DNA from: Elusimicrobium minutum
Lineage (GTDB): Bacteria; Elusimicrobiota; Elusimicrobia; Elusimicrobiales; UBA9959
Direction: 5' to 3'
DNA: 64,000 bases
Assembly: GCA_020723765.1 (NCBI GenBank)
Contig: DYIF01000003.1
Location: 1-64,000 of the forward strand
In this document: positions 25,489 through 34,805 of the stretch, in pieces
Position numbering within the stretch: the stretch's first letter is position 1
Layout of the letters: each line of letters begins with the position of its first letter
Notes under the pieces: model-generated
Database searches by the model: none
What the model was told of the DNA's origin: nothing
Seen by the model: only the letters and a program-made list of their open reading frames with translations
Translations under genes and position numbers: made by a program

Positions 25489-27110
25489 TAGCTTTTATAT
25501 CCATCGGTTCCAACATAGGCGATAGAATCAAAAACATAAAAAATGCGATAAGAGCGATTTCGAAAAAAAATAAGGTTTTGTCGGTATCTAAATTTTACAT
25601 AACCAAACCGATGTATTACGAAAGCCAGCCCTATTTTATAAACGGAGCGATTAAAATCGAAACCGATTTGTCGCCCGATGAGCTTTTAGTTTTTTTAAAC
25701 GATATAGAAAAAAAATTGGGTAGGAAAAGAATTTTTAAAAATTCTCCGAGAACCATAGATTTAGACATAATTTACTATGGCAATAAAGTAATAAACCGTG
25801 ATAATCTTAAAATTCCTCATCCTAAACTTTACGAAAGAGCCTTTGTTTTGGCTCCCATGAACGATGTGGCTAAAAATTTTAAAGACCCTTTAAAAAACAA
25901 AAAGGTTTGCGAGCTGCTTTTAAATCTCGATTTCGATAATAAAGATATCTTGCGAGTTCCCGACGAATACGGCGAAGTTTATTCTTTTTTAAATAATATA
26001 AGCCTTAGAAAAAGAGAAGATTTTAAAACGGATTATATAAAGAAAACGCTCGATGTTATTGGCAATCCTCAAACTAAAATAGGAAGGGTAATACACATAA
26101 CAGGCTCTTGCGGGAAAACTTCAACCGCAAAATATATAAACGATTTGTTAAAAGGCTCAGGATATAATGTATGTTTGTATACGAGCCCTCATATAAAAGA
26201 TTTAAGAGAAAGAATAATGATAGATTCTAAAATGATTTCAAAGGCGTCTTTTTATAAAAATTTAATAAACATAATTTCAAAAGCCGAGATTTTGCACTCT
26301 CCTTTTGAGTATATTACGTTAATCGCTTTATCGGAGTTTTCTCGAAAAACTCCCGATTTTTCGGTGATAGAAGTAGGTATGGGCGGAGAAAACGACGCAA
26401 CCAACGTTTTCGATTATAGCTACTCTGTTTTTACTACAGTTACTTCGGAGCATAAGAAATATCTTGGAAATAGTTTAAAAAAAATAGTTCTGAACAAATC
26501 CGGAATAATTAAAAATAAAGGAAAGGTTTTTGTAAGCTCTACCAACAAACTGGAAGCTATAAAGATTTTGAAAGAAAAAGCGAAACGAAAAAATTGCGAA
26601 TTTTATTTGTTTCCCCGGCAAAAAAATAGCGATTTTGATTTTATTAACAAAGAGTTTTCCAAGTTTATAGTATCGAATATTTGCGAGTTAAAAGAATCTA
26701 AATTGAAAAATTTCGATTGCAGAAAACAATCGATAAAGTATAAAAACTCGGAGATTTTAATAGACGGAGCGCATACCCCGCTATCGGTTAAAATGCTTTT
26801 AAAATCTTTGAGTAAAGATTATAAGGCCTGTCTTTGCGGTTTTATGCGGGATAAAGAAATAAAAAAAATGATTCAAATCATTAAAAAGGAAGGGTTTAGA
26901 ATATATTTGGCCCCTTCGTATGCTCCTCGAAGCTTTGACCCTTTTGAATTTAAAAAATACGGTATAGTTTTTAAAGATTTGCGTTTGGCTTTGGATAAAA
27001 TTATAAAGAAAGAAAAAAAATTGGTTGTCACGGGGAGCCTTTATTTCTGTTCCGATGTAATAAAAATAATAGAAAATAAAAAAATAGAATATTTTAAAGA
27101 GTTGTTATAA
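25485..27110 (+). CDS. FolK-FolC fusion (HPPK plus dihydrofolate/folylpolyglutamate synthase)
   Basis: The 541-residue protein joins HPPK (about 1-155) and FolC (about 165-541). HPPK adds pyrophosphate to the pterin and shows SIGSNIGDR, the metal-binding RTIDLDIIYYG and HPKLYERAFVL. FolC is a Mur-ligase-fold enzyme and shows TSPHIKDLRERI, VIEVGMGGENDATN and DGAHTP. Its P-loop, TGSCGKTST, differs from the common FolC GTNGKGS and looks more Mur-like. With folP upstream, the fusion covers pyrophosphorylation and glutamylation, the steps flanking FolP. It ends one base before the converging PorV-like gene. Confidence 0.88.
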   Translation: MIAFISIGSNIGDRIKNIKNAIRAISKKNKVLSVSKFYITKPMYYESQPYFINGAIKIETDLSPDELLVFLNDIEKKLGRKRIFKNSPRTIDLDIIYYGNKVINRDNLKIPHPKLYERAFVLAPMNDVAKNFKDPLKNKKVCELLLNLDFDNKDILRVPDEYGEVYSFLNNISLRKREDFKTDYIKKTLDVIGNPQTKIGRVIHITGSCGKTSTAKYINDLLKGSGYNVCLYTSPHIKDLRERIMIDSKMISKASFYKNLINIISKAEILHSPFEYITLIALSEFSRKTPDFSVIEVGMGGENDATNVFDYSYSVFTTVTSEHKKYLGNSLKKIVLNKSGIIKNKGKVFVSSTNKLEAIKILKEKAKRKNCEFYLFPRQKNSDFDFINKEFSKFIVSNICELKESKLKNFDCRKQSIKYKNSEILIDGAHTPLSVKMLLKSLSKDYKACLCGFMRDKEIKKMIQIIKKEGFRIYLAPSYAPRSFDPFEFKKYGIVFKDLRLALDKIIKKEKKLVVTGSLYFCSDVIKIIENKKIEYFKELL

Positions 27111-27111
27111 A

Positions 27112-28116
27112 CTATTCGGCTTTTTCTTTAGGGATATGAAAATATATGGATTTTTCTTTTCTTTCAAAAACAGGTTCTTTTATCGGGAAATCGAATGATA
27201 GCGAAATGTTGCTCGCGTTTCCTAAATCTTTCATTGAAGAAAATGAATAATCTATAGATAAGAATTTTAAGTTTAGTCCAAATCCGAATGAAAATCCGCC
27301 GGTTCCATGTTTTGCTTTCTGAGTATTTATCCCCCCTCTTAAAGCGAAGCTTGCGTTTTCTCCGGTTTTTAGATTAAGTTCGGTTCCCAAATTTAAGTAA
27401 TAACTGTCGTTTTTCGGTAAAACTATATCGGTAGCAAACATTAAGCTCGGGAAAGGATATATAGCGCTTCCTATCTTAAACTTTAAGGGTATGGGTACCG
27501 ATTCCCGGTCGTATCTTAAGCCGGAACCTAAATTTTGCATTAAGAAGCTGAGTTTATAAGGTATGTATGTAAATTTAAAAACCCTTATTCCCATATCGAA
27601 AGCCGTAGCTTTTGCGGTATGATATATTGTGGAGTTTATATATTTATAGGCTATACCCATTGAAACGTCGGTTTCTCTGTCGGAAAATTCGGTTATACCT
27701 TTGGAATAGCCTACGGTAATTACTTTGTCTTTAGGCGAGAATTTCCCTATTATGTTTTGGTTTATATCGGTATGTTCTATGCTTCCTATGTCCGTTATAA
27801 ATCCGGATACCGATATTACCGAATCGTAAGATATCCTTTGAGCGTAGGATATAAACTGATACTTTATGTCTTCGACATAACTTGCGTTTGATAGCATTAT
27901 CGAAAATTTCGGTATTTCTATAAGACCCGCGGGATTTGAGTAAATGGCAGAAGCGTCGTCTATTACGGCGGTTTGAGCTCCTCCCAGGGCTATTACTCTC
28001 GGATTTATATCAAGATTTAAAAAATCTCCCGAAGTAATACCGGCGGCGTCGGACGAAAAATAATTTTCGGCTCTTAAATGTGGTATTAAAAGAAATATTA
28101 TTATAAAAAATTTCAT
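27112..28116 (-). CDS. PorV/PorQ-like outer-membrane beta-barrel protein
   Basis: The 334-residue protein has a signal peptide (1-16) and the N-terminal signature of PorV/PorQ proteins: residues 40-70 carry ALGGAQTAV and ASAIYSNPAGL. The rest is alternating strands ending in an aromatic-rich C-terminus typical of outer-membrane barrels. PorV is the shuttle or acceptor component of type IX secretion. The gene is translationally coupled (ATGA) to the upstream giant protein, which ends in a T9SS-like domain. That adjacency suggests cargo and barrel work together. No other secretion-core gene is in the window. Confidence 0.8.
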   Translation of the reverse strand: MKFFIIIFLLIPHLRAENYFSSDAAGITSGDFLNLDINPRVIALGGAQTAVIDDASAIYSNPAGLIEIPKFSIMLSNASYVEDIKYQFISYAQRISYDSVISVSGFITDIGSIEHTDINQNIIGKFSPKDKVITVGYSKGITEFSDRETDVSMGIAYKYINSTIYHTAKATAFDMGIRVFKFTYIPYKLSFLMQNLGSGLRYDRESVPIPLKFKIGSAIYPFPSLMFATDIVLPKNDSYYLNLGTELNLKTGENASFALRGGINTQKAKHGTGGFSFGFGLNLKFLSIDYSFSSMKDLGNASNISLSFDFPIKEPVFERKEKSIYFHIPKEKAE

Positions 28117-31100
28117 CTTTCCACCGCTATTTTAATGGTTTTTGACCCTATGTTGGACTTTATATGGCATAAATAAACGCCGCTTCCTACCATCTGGCCT
28201 TTTGAATTTAGTCCTTCCCAGTATGCGGTACCGGTGCTATCGGATTCCGTTTCAAAAACTTTTTGACCGGAAATGGTATAAATTTTTATTTTAGATTTTT
28301 CCGGAAGATTGGTTATCGTTATCATCCCCTGCCCAGGCCTGTTGGGATAGAAAGGATTCGGGAAGACCTTTATGTTATTAAGGTCTGATGCTGGAGACAA
28401 TATTATAAGCTGATATAGACTGAAGTGGTTTAAATCCGCCGTTATTTTCCTAAGTCCGGAGTCTACAACCGTTTTTACGGGCAGGCACTGCCCGGTGTCA
28501 GGGTTATATCTGGCAAGCGCAATTTTGGATTTGTTAGTATTAATATCCGGAGGCTTGGTCGGATTGATGGCTTCGTCCGAGAAATAATCGAAGGTAAATT
28601 TGACCGGCACATAAGGTTCGGCGTTTGCGTAAATACCGAAAGTAATTGTGCTTCCGCCGAATGTATAACCGCAAGGGTTTGAATTAAGTTTGGCAACAGC
28701 TAAAGGCTGCGGAGTATTAAAGGATTCTTTTGGAACATATAAAACCACGGGTCTGTTATCTATAAGTATTCCGGTTATCTCCGTATCTGCGTTGGGGTCT
28801 GTTACGCCGGCAATTGAAGAAGGCGGAGCTCCGGCGGGACCCGCTAATGTTACGGCGGGAGTAGTGGTTTGTATTTCCGCGGTAGGCTGACCTTCCACAT
28901 TCCTTGCGGAAACGTCAAAATAATAAGTGGTATTTATCCATAAGCCGTTAACCACATAGCTTGTTCCTTTATACTCTTTTCCGAAAGGAACGGGTGTTGA
29001 AACATAAGGAGATTCGAAACTGACGCTTGTGGCTCTTACCTGATATATGGTATCGGGAGAGTTTTCTTTGGGGTCCCAGTTGACCGTAACCCCGCTTAAA
29101 GTTACCGAGGTTACATATACTCTTCCCACCGGTTGAGCTAATGTGTATTTATAGCCCAGATTGGCGGCCGTATCGGTTATTTTATCCGCTTCGTTTAATG
29201 CGTATACTCTTGCGTAATATTTATAATTGGGTTTAAGTTCGGAGACATATTCGTATATGTATGGGAATGTCGTAGAGTCGGTTTTTACTTCATAAGATTT
29301 ATAAGAAGCGAAGTTTGGGTCTTGGGAAATGTCCAATCTATATCTTGTAACATCGGTATTGCCGTTTGCGTCCCAGTTAACTTTAAAGCTTCCGGTAGTA
29401 ACCTGAGTAAAAACATTATTGGATGGCGCCGGAACCGCGGCTAAAGTATAAACTCCTCCGGATATTGAAAACGGCCCGTATATTAGTTGGTTGTAAGTCG
29501 CGGCGTCCTGTTTATAAGATCTTACTTTCACTACATAAGAAGTATTTGTAGACAGATTTACCTGAGTATAATAGTTGTAAGGAGTAGAACTTAAAAATAC
29601 CGATACGTCTTCCAATTCTTTGGTATAGAAATTGGTGGAAACTTTATACTCGTATATTTCGTAACCCGTGGCTCCCCCTGATTTGTTCCACGACCATTTT
29701 ATGGATGTGGGAGATAGAGGAGTGCCGTCGAGAGCTATTATGTTTCCGACGGTTATCGTGGATACCGGGTTGTTAAAAGTTGAAGAAAGCGGGTTTTGTA
29801 TATCGTAGACCGTTTCAACGCCGTTTCCGTTTCTCGCCTTTACCCTGAAATAGTATCTCCAGTTGGGCTCTAAGTTCCTTATAGTTAATGTAGTAAGCTT
29901 GTAATTATTTACAAACGACATCATCGTCGCATATTCCGAAAAGTCGCTGTAAGTCGATATTTCCACCTGATAAGCGGTATAGTCAGGATTATTATTTGAT
30001 CCGTCCCATGCCAAATCCACTGTATCGAAGCTTGCGTAAGTTACGGCTAAATCTTTTGGCGGATTTGCTTTTGTATATACCGTGCTTTGAGCTACCGCAT
30101 AAGTGGAAGGGTCTGAAAAACCTCCTATGTTATAACACCCTACTTTTATCGCCGAAGGAGTGTTAGGCAAAAGTCCGGTCTGATAATATGTAGCGGGAGC
30201 GCTTAAAGGGGATGGGAAGGGAACGGTTGTTATGAATACATCCGATGCGGAAAATACGGCAAAACCGTTTGCGTTATCTACGGTATTTAAACTCCAGTTC
30301 CATCTTATCGATGTAGTGCTTGCCGATTCGGCCGCCGCCAAGTTTGTTATAGAGCAAGAGGGTCTCGGAGTAGATACCTGAATTATGTAAGGATCCGAAC
30401 ATATGTTTGTCGTACAATCGTATAGATAATACCAGCCGTATGGAGCGGACGATATCTGAGGCGGTATGTTTATAGTTATGGTCGAGAGTGTCGTATTCCA
30501 GTTTGTGTTAACCGAAGTATTATAAAGCATTGTGGAAAGATTTATCATAAAGTTTTCGTTTAGAGATCTTAAAACTATATGAGGCTTGTAAAAATCGGTA
30601 TTTCTTCCCGCCGATCCCCCTCCCGATACTTCTGTTACCGAATGAAGATTGGAATATGTGCTTACGAAAGTTATGAATTCTCCGTTATCGGCTCTTAATG
30701 TGGCGGAAGATATAGAGGGTTTTCTCGGCACAAGAGATTCTAAATTTTCCTGATCTGGAGTTACTCCCGTATAATATATTTTTTGTACGCTATCCAAATA
30801 TTTATTGGCCCCGTCAAATCCACCGATTGTTATTATGCTGTTGCTTTGATCTAAAATCGTTTTAGAACCTATTCTCTTATTTATGGTTCCATGGTTTGCC
30901 GCCAATAATATATGGTTATTGTAATATTCAACAAGGCTTCTTACTAGCTCGTTAGGATCTACAGATTCACCACCGACCAAAACTATATCGTTATTTGGAA
31001 GCAGTAAGGCGTTATGGTTTGCTCTTGGTATATAAACGTCGTTTTGAGAGTCCGAAGGTTTATCGAAAACTTTTGGTAAAGTAATTACAGACCATGCTTG

Positions 31101-33944
31101 AGTGTCAGGGTTGTAAAGCTCATATTGGTCCACTACATACGAGCCGTTGCTCCCTCCTATTACCACAACAGTCCCGTCATCTAATAAAGTTGCGGTATGA
31201 GCTTTTCTTTGATTATTCATAGATGTAGTATTAGAAAAATTATTGTTTGAAATATCGAAAAGTTCGCAGTTGTTTATTACGTTATTTGTTCCGTTTACTC
31301 CTCCGGCTATTAAAACTCTATTGTTTTTTAATAAAGTCGCGGTGTGTTCGCTTCTTCTATTAGCCATAGTTGTAGGTAAGGATACCCATATATTTGCGGT
31401 AGATATAAAAATTTCACCTTCTCTTAAGTAAGACCCGGAATTTGAACCGCCCAAAACAAGAACGTTGCCGTTTGGAAGTAAAGTGGCGGTATGCAAAAGT
31501 CTCGCGTTTGTCATATCGGCGGTTTGAACTATTTTTTTAACATCGGGGTAGTATATATCGCATGTTTTAAGCGAAGCGTCTTCTTTCGTTTTCCCGCTTG
31601 TTCCGCCTACGAGTAAAACTGTTCCGTTCGGAAGAAGAGTCGCGGTATGATATGCCCTGGATACAGTCATCGTTGCCACTATTATCCAATCTTCCAGTTT
31701 TCTGTCGTACAGCTCGCAGGTATTGAATGTTTGTATACCGTCGGTTCCACCGCAAACCAGTATATTTCCGTCTTTTAATACCGTAGCCGTGTGAAAAGCT
31801 CTTTTATTGTTTAATTTTTTCAAATCCAACCATTGAGTTTCCGGGTATAAAATCAAATAAAGTCCGGAAGATGAAGGTGACATAATTGGAGTAGTTCTAT
31901 TGCAATTGGAAGGATTTGATTCGCAATTTTGTCCGCCCAATCTAAAAAGAGTTCCGTTTCTCGTAACTAAAGTTGAGTGGTTGTATGTTTGAAGACCTGT
32001 GATAATTCCCATTTTATCCGAAGGATTTAGATAGAATGTATTTGTTTTTGGATAGTATAAAGAGAAGTTTCCAAATACCATCCTTCTTATCACTATGGTG
32101 GAAGGATCTACGGTAAAGTTTACTTCTTGATTTATAGTAATCTGATTTGCGGTAAAAGAAAGATCAAATGATATGCCTAGTAGATTAGATGATACGTCGT
32201 ATGGGAACGGGATTGCATGATCGGTTGTATTTGTTATAACTCCTTCTATACCGGTCAAATTTACGCTGGTGTTTACTCTACCGTTAACTACCGTAGCTGA
32301 TATTGGCCCATATCCGTTATTTAACTGAACCGATGTAAGATTATCGGAAAAAGCTAAACTTTTAAGTGTGACCGTTCCGGTTATAGTCGCTCCATTATAC
32401 ATATCAGAAATAGGAAAATTTAATCCTATTGTCCCGGTCGAATTAGTTATATCCCTTATTGTTCCGGAGCTTAAATTACCTCCGCCTAAAAGATTTAACC
32501 TAAAACTTCCAGCTGTTGTCATATCTGTCATTAGAGGAATAGGTTTAAAAACTGCATATGAACCTGCACTTTGGTGAGGATTATATAAAGTCAATACGGT
32601 GTTTTCTTTTTCAAACCAACCGAATCCTTTGTTTTTGTCTCCAGTTACTTCAAAAGTATCCAATTGAGCGGTTGTTTTGCCGAAATATATGTCTACATTT
32701 CTAATCGCTATAGTTGGGGCTCCTTGAGAGCTTGGAGGCATAAAAATGTCGCCATCTACTACTCTTCCTAAAACCTGCCTTGAAAGCTGAGCCTGAAGAG
32801 GTAATCTAATAACAGATCCGGCAGCTATGCTTATTATTCTATTACCAGTGGAAACTGTTACTACGGGATTGGTGAAATTTACCGATGAAGGTGTGGATAT
32901 AGTTATTGATGGTTGAAAATAAGTCGGGGCTATATTACCAAACCCACTGTCTACAAAAATTTTTCCGTCGGTTAGCAAAGTGGAATTTAAATAAGCGGCT
33001 CTAAAAGGAAGAGGAATATTACCGGTAGGCGCTCTTGCGCCGTTTTGGTCGAAAACTTCCATTACATCCACAAAACCATGCGTTCCCTGATTTTGTTGTG
33101 TTTGTGTGGCCGCATTGTCTTTTGAAAATATATCAAAATTATTGTATCCGTTGAAACCGCCTATCAAAACTGTAAAACCGTTAGGTAATGTTGTAGCCGT
33201 GTGATATGCTCTACCTGATAATAAAGAGGGACCTGGAGCAAATACTCCGGTATTAGGATCGTATAACTCCGTGGTTAGCATATAATCGCCAGCTACGCTG
33301 CTGTAACCTCCGGCTATGAAAACCTTTCCGTTTGGGAGAAGGTTTGCGGAATGGCCGGTTCTTGAGCTTGTCATAGTGGGGCCGGGTTTAAACTGAGTAG
33401 TACTTGTTATAAATATCTCACAGGTATTATGTGTCGTTCCAGCCAAATTTTTGCCGCCGCATATTAAAACATTACCGGCATCCGGTCCTTGAGTTAATAA
33501 AGTGGCGGTATGTTCCATCCTATTAACGGACATAGCTACGGTTTGTCTTGTGGGATTGTTTAGAGGGTTTTTATAATCTATGGTTAATATGTCCGCCGTA
33601 TTGCTAACGCCCGGTTCAAATGTGAATCCTCCTGTTATTAGAATTCTACCGTCCGGCAATAGAGTCATGGTATGACTTGCTCTTTCTACGCTTAAAATAT
33701 TTGAATATTGTTTATAGTAAGGCCCATCTAATGGACCTAATGGTGAAACACCTATTGAAACACCTTTTGTATGAGGAAAATGAATAAAACAATCGTCGTT
33801 AAAAGCAGCATTTGAATTGTTGCCTCCGCAAATTAATATGTTTGAATCCGGAAGCAAAACCATTCCCGTATTGCTTTGAGAAAATAGAAAAGAGTTTAAA
33901 AAAAAGAGAATTTGTAAAATTATATATCTTTTAAATAAGTTCAT
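28113..33944 (-). CDS. Giant secreted kelch-repeat/FN3 protein with type IX-like C-terminal domain
   Basis: The roughly 1943-residue protein has a signal peptide, then a kelch block (to about residue 300) with repeats like HTATLLPNGxVLxxGG. A beta-rich insert follows (about 330-640), a second kelch block (about 650-1060, six or more repeats), a galactose-oxidase-like E-set domain (about 1075-1190) and four or five FN3 domains (about 1195-1690). The last 80 residues (from VFPNPFYPN) resemble a T9SS type A sorting domain or FlgD-like Ig fold. The frame opens with TTG at 33950, but ATG 33944 is more likely. It is a probable surface or extracellular protein. Catalytic galactose-oxidase copper residues were not identified. 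Confidence 0.85.
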   Translation of the reverse strand: MNLFKRYIILQILFFLNSFLFSQSNTGMVLLPDSNILICGGNNSNAAFNDDCFIHFPHTKGVSIGVSPLGPLDGPYYKQYSNILSVERASHTMTLLPDGRILITGGFTFEPGVSNTADILTIDYKNPLNNPTRQTVAMSVNRMEHTATLLTQGPDAGNVLICGGKNLAGTTHNTCEIFITSTTQFKPGPTMTSSRTGHSANLLPNGKVFIAGGYSSVAGDYMLTTELYDPNTGVFAPGPSLLSGRAYHTATTLPNGFTVLIGGFNGYNNFDIFSKDNAATQTQQNQGTHGFVDVMEVFDQNGARAPTGNIPLPFRAAYLNSTLLTDGKIFVDSGFGNIAPTYFQPSITISTPSSVNFTNPVVTVSTGNRIISIAAGSVIRLPLQAQLSRQVLGRVVDGDIFMPPSSQGAPTIAIRNVDIYFGKTTAQLDTFEVTGDKNKGFGWFEKENTVLTLYNPHQSAGSYAVFKPIPLMTDMTTAGSFRLNLLGGGNLSSGTIRDITNSTGTIGLNFPISDMYNGATITGTVTLKSLAFSDNLTSVQLNNGYGPISATVVNGRVNTSVNLTGIEGVITNTTDHAIPFPYDVSSNLLGISFDLSFTANQITINQEVNFTVDPSTIVIRRMVFGNFSLYYPKTNTFYLNPSDKMGIITGLQTYNHSTLVTRNGTLFRLGGQNCESNPSNCNRTTPIMSPSSSGLYLILYPETQWLDLKKLNNKRAFHTATVLKDGNILVCGGTDGIQTFNTCELYDRKLEDWIIVATMTVSRAYHTATLLPNGTVLLVGGTSGKTKEDASLKTCDIYYPDVKKIVQTADMTNARLLHTATLLPNGNVLVLGGSNSGSYLREGEIFISTANIWVSLPTTMANRRSEHTATLLKNNRVLIAGGVNGTNNVINNCELFDISNNNFSNTTSMNNQRKAHTATLLDDGTVVVIGGSNGSYVVDQYELYNPDTQAWSVITLPKVFDKPSDSQNDVYIPRANHNALLLPNNDIVLVGGESVDPNELVRSLVEYYNNHILLAANHGTINKRIGSKTILDQSNSIITIGGFDGANKYLDSVQKIYYTGVTPDQENLESLVPRKPSISSATLRADNGEFITFVSTYSNLHSVTEVSGGGSAGRNTDFYKPHIVLRSLNENFMINLSTMLYNTSVNTNWNTTLSTITINIPPQISSAPYGWYYLYDCTTNICSDPYIIQVSTPRPSCSITNLAAAESASTTSIRWNWSLNTVDNANGFAVFSASDVFITTVPFPSPLSAPATYYQTGLLPNTPSAIKVGCYNIGGFSDPSTYAVAQSTVYTKANPPKDLAVTYASFDTVDLAWDGSNNNPDYTAYQVEISTYSDFSEYATMMSFVNNYKLTTLTIRNLEPNWRYYFRVKARNGNGVETVYDIQNPLSSTFNNPVSTITVGNIIALDGTPLSPTSIKWSWNKSGGATGYEIYEYKVSTNFYTKELEDVSVFLSSTPYNYYTQVNLSTNTSYVVKVRSYKQDAATYNQLIYGPFSISGGVYTLAAVPAPSNNVFTQVTTGSFKVNWDANGNTDVTRYRLDISQDPNFASYKSYEVKTDSTTFPYIYEYVSELKPNYKYYARVYALNEADKITDTAANLGYKYTLAQPVGRVYVTSVTLSGVTVNWDPKENSPDTIYQVRATSVSFESPYVSTPVPFGKEYKGTSYVVNGLWINTTYYFDVSARNVEGQPTAEIQTTTPAVTLAGPAGAPPSSIAGVTDPNADTEITGILIDNRPVVLYVPKESFNTPQPLAVAKLNSNPCGYTFGGSTITFGIYANAEPYVPVKFTFDYFSDEAINPTKPPDINTNKSKIALARYNPDTGQCLPVKTVVDSGLRKITADLNHFSLYQLIILSPASDLNNIKVFPNPFYPNRPGQGMITITNLPEKSKIKIYTISGQKVFETESDSTGTAYWEGLNSKGQMVGSGVYLCHIKSNIGSKTIKIAVER

Positions 33945-33998
33945 TTTCAATATATGATACCAGAAAATATGTTACAAAATTATTAATTTTTTTTAAAA

Positions 33999-34487
33999 TC
34001 ATTTTATTTCTAACAAAGAAAAAGCCCCGTCCTTGGATTTTTTCGCTTTCGGATCCAGAATCTTTTTACCGTCCACCATAAAGTAATATTTATATTCCCC
34101 CGGGTCTTTGATGGTAAGTTCCATAATCCAATCGCCGTTTTCTTTTTTCATATCCCTTTCTTTCCATCCGAAGAAACTTCCGTTAAGTTTTACCTTTTTA
34201 GCTTTTTTAGTTTGATATTTTATTGTTACTTTATGAAGTTTGGGCTGTTCCGATTGAGCGTTTTGAATCTGTTGTATGTTTTCGACTGTTTTTGTCTCCG
34301 TTTTGACTTCCATACTTTTAGTTTCAGATGTTTTCGTTTCTTCGGTATTTGGAGTTTTTATTTCGGTTATCTCTACGGTATCTTTATAAAGATAAATCAT
34401 AAGTCTATCGTAAATCATTTTTCCTGATAATATAAAAATAGCACCGGCTATTATTATTTTAATTAAAACTTTGTTTCTTTCCGTCAT
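33999..34487 (-). CDS. Membrane-anchored protein with AMPK/CBM48-like domain
   Basis: The 162-residue protein starts MTERNK at ATG 34487, with AAAGGGG upstream; an in-frame start 30 bases earlier is less likely. A membrane helix (about 9-28) is followed by a Thr/Glu/Lys-rich linker (about 40-85) and a C-terminal E-set domain (about 88-162) with VKLNGSFFGWK and GEYKYYFMVDG. That pattern is typical of the glycogen-binding domain of AMPK-beta and CBM48 proteins. It may tether glycogen or another glucan at the membrane or outside it. No glucan enzyme is adjacent. Confidence 0.75.
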   Translation of the reverse strand: MTERNKVLIKIIIAGAIFILSGKMIYDRLMIYLYKDTVEITEIKTPNTEETKTSETKSMEVKTETKTVENIQQIQNAQSEQPKLHKVTIKYQTKKAKKVKLNGSFFGWKERDMKKENGDWIMELTIKDPGEYKYYFMVDGKKILDPKAKKSKDGAFSLLEIK

Positions 34488-34515
34488 TTTATCCCCTTTA
34501 ATCTTTATTAACATC

Positions 34516-34534
34516 AAAGCTTATTCTAAGCTTT
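34516..34534. repeat. Hairpin AAAGCTT-attct-AAGCTTT
   Basis: A perfect 7-bp stem with a 5-base loop lies just upstream of the CBM48-like gene on the minus strand. There is no T-tract on either side, so it is not a standard terminator. It could be an operator or part of the remnant DNA that continues to the tRNA gene. Confidence 0.4.
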
Positions 34535-34691
34535 AGCGAAGTAGAAAAAGCGGGCGATGGGAATCTCCCGCAAATCAAACTCGCTCACCGCTCGTTTTTT
34601 CGCGGGCCGCTCCTCGTCAAACTGAATTGCAAATGTTTGACTGCGGACTTTCGATTCCCGCGAAATGCTTTCCGCATTTCTTAGAAAAAAG
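34535..34691. other. Non-coding spacer with tRNA-derived fragments and inverted repeats
   Basis: No convincing gene is seen. The spacer contains a 16-bp direct copy of the tRNA-Gly 3' end (34550-34565) and a 10-bp inverted copy of its T-arm sequence TTCGATTCCC (34650-34659). It also has a 7-bp inverted repeat (GTCAAAC 34616-34622, GTTTGAC 34635-34641) and a 7-bp hairpin (34662-34680, loop tttcc). It is more GC-rich than neighbouring spacers. It may be a remnant of tRNA duplication or of an integrated element. Confidence 0.55.
34542..34565. repeat. Partial direct copy of the tRNA-Gly 3' end
   Basis: TAGAAAAA followed by GCGGGCGATGGGAATC matches the 3' end of the tRNA-Gly gene and its flank at 34682-34708. 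The match is 16 bases exact plus a similar A-rich flank with a small insertion. Direct repeats of tRNA 3' ends are typical of attachment sites, but no integrase lies nearby. Confidence 0.6.
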
Positions 34692-34762
34692 AGCGGGCGA
34701 TGGGAATCGAACCCACGTCTAATGCTTGGGAAGCACTCGTTCTACCATTGAACTACGCCCGC
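34692..34762 (-). tRNA. tRNA-Gly(CCC)
   Basis: The 71-base gene folds as a cloverleaf on the minus strand: acceptor GCGGGCG/CGCCCGC, D-arm GTTCAATGGTAGAAC, and anticodon stem AGTGC/GCATT. The seven-base loop TTCCCAA gives anticodon CCC, which reads GGG. The T-arm GTGGG-TTCGATT-CCCAT follows. The discriminator base is T and no CCA is encoded, so the end must be added by the nucleotidyltransferase encoded at 36-37.5 kb. A short T-run follows the gene. Confidence 0.95.
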
Positions 34763-34805
34763 AAAATATAAAGAGAACTTATTATTTATAAAATTATACT
34801 AAAAA

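Noticed and set aside
34662-34690. Terminator for the tRNA-Gly transcript
   Set aside because: The hairpin at 34662-34680 lies beyond the T-run on the minus strand and has no T-tract after it, so it does not have terminator structure in the right order.
34535-34762. Integrated mobile element at the tRNA gene
   Set aside because: Repeats fit an attachment-site scar, but there is no integrase, transposase or cargo gene between them, so only the scar is reported.
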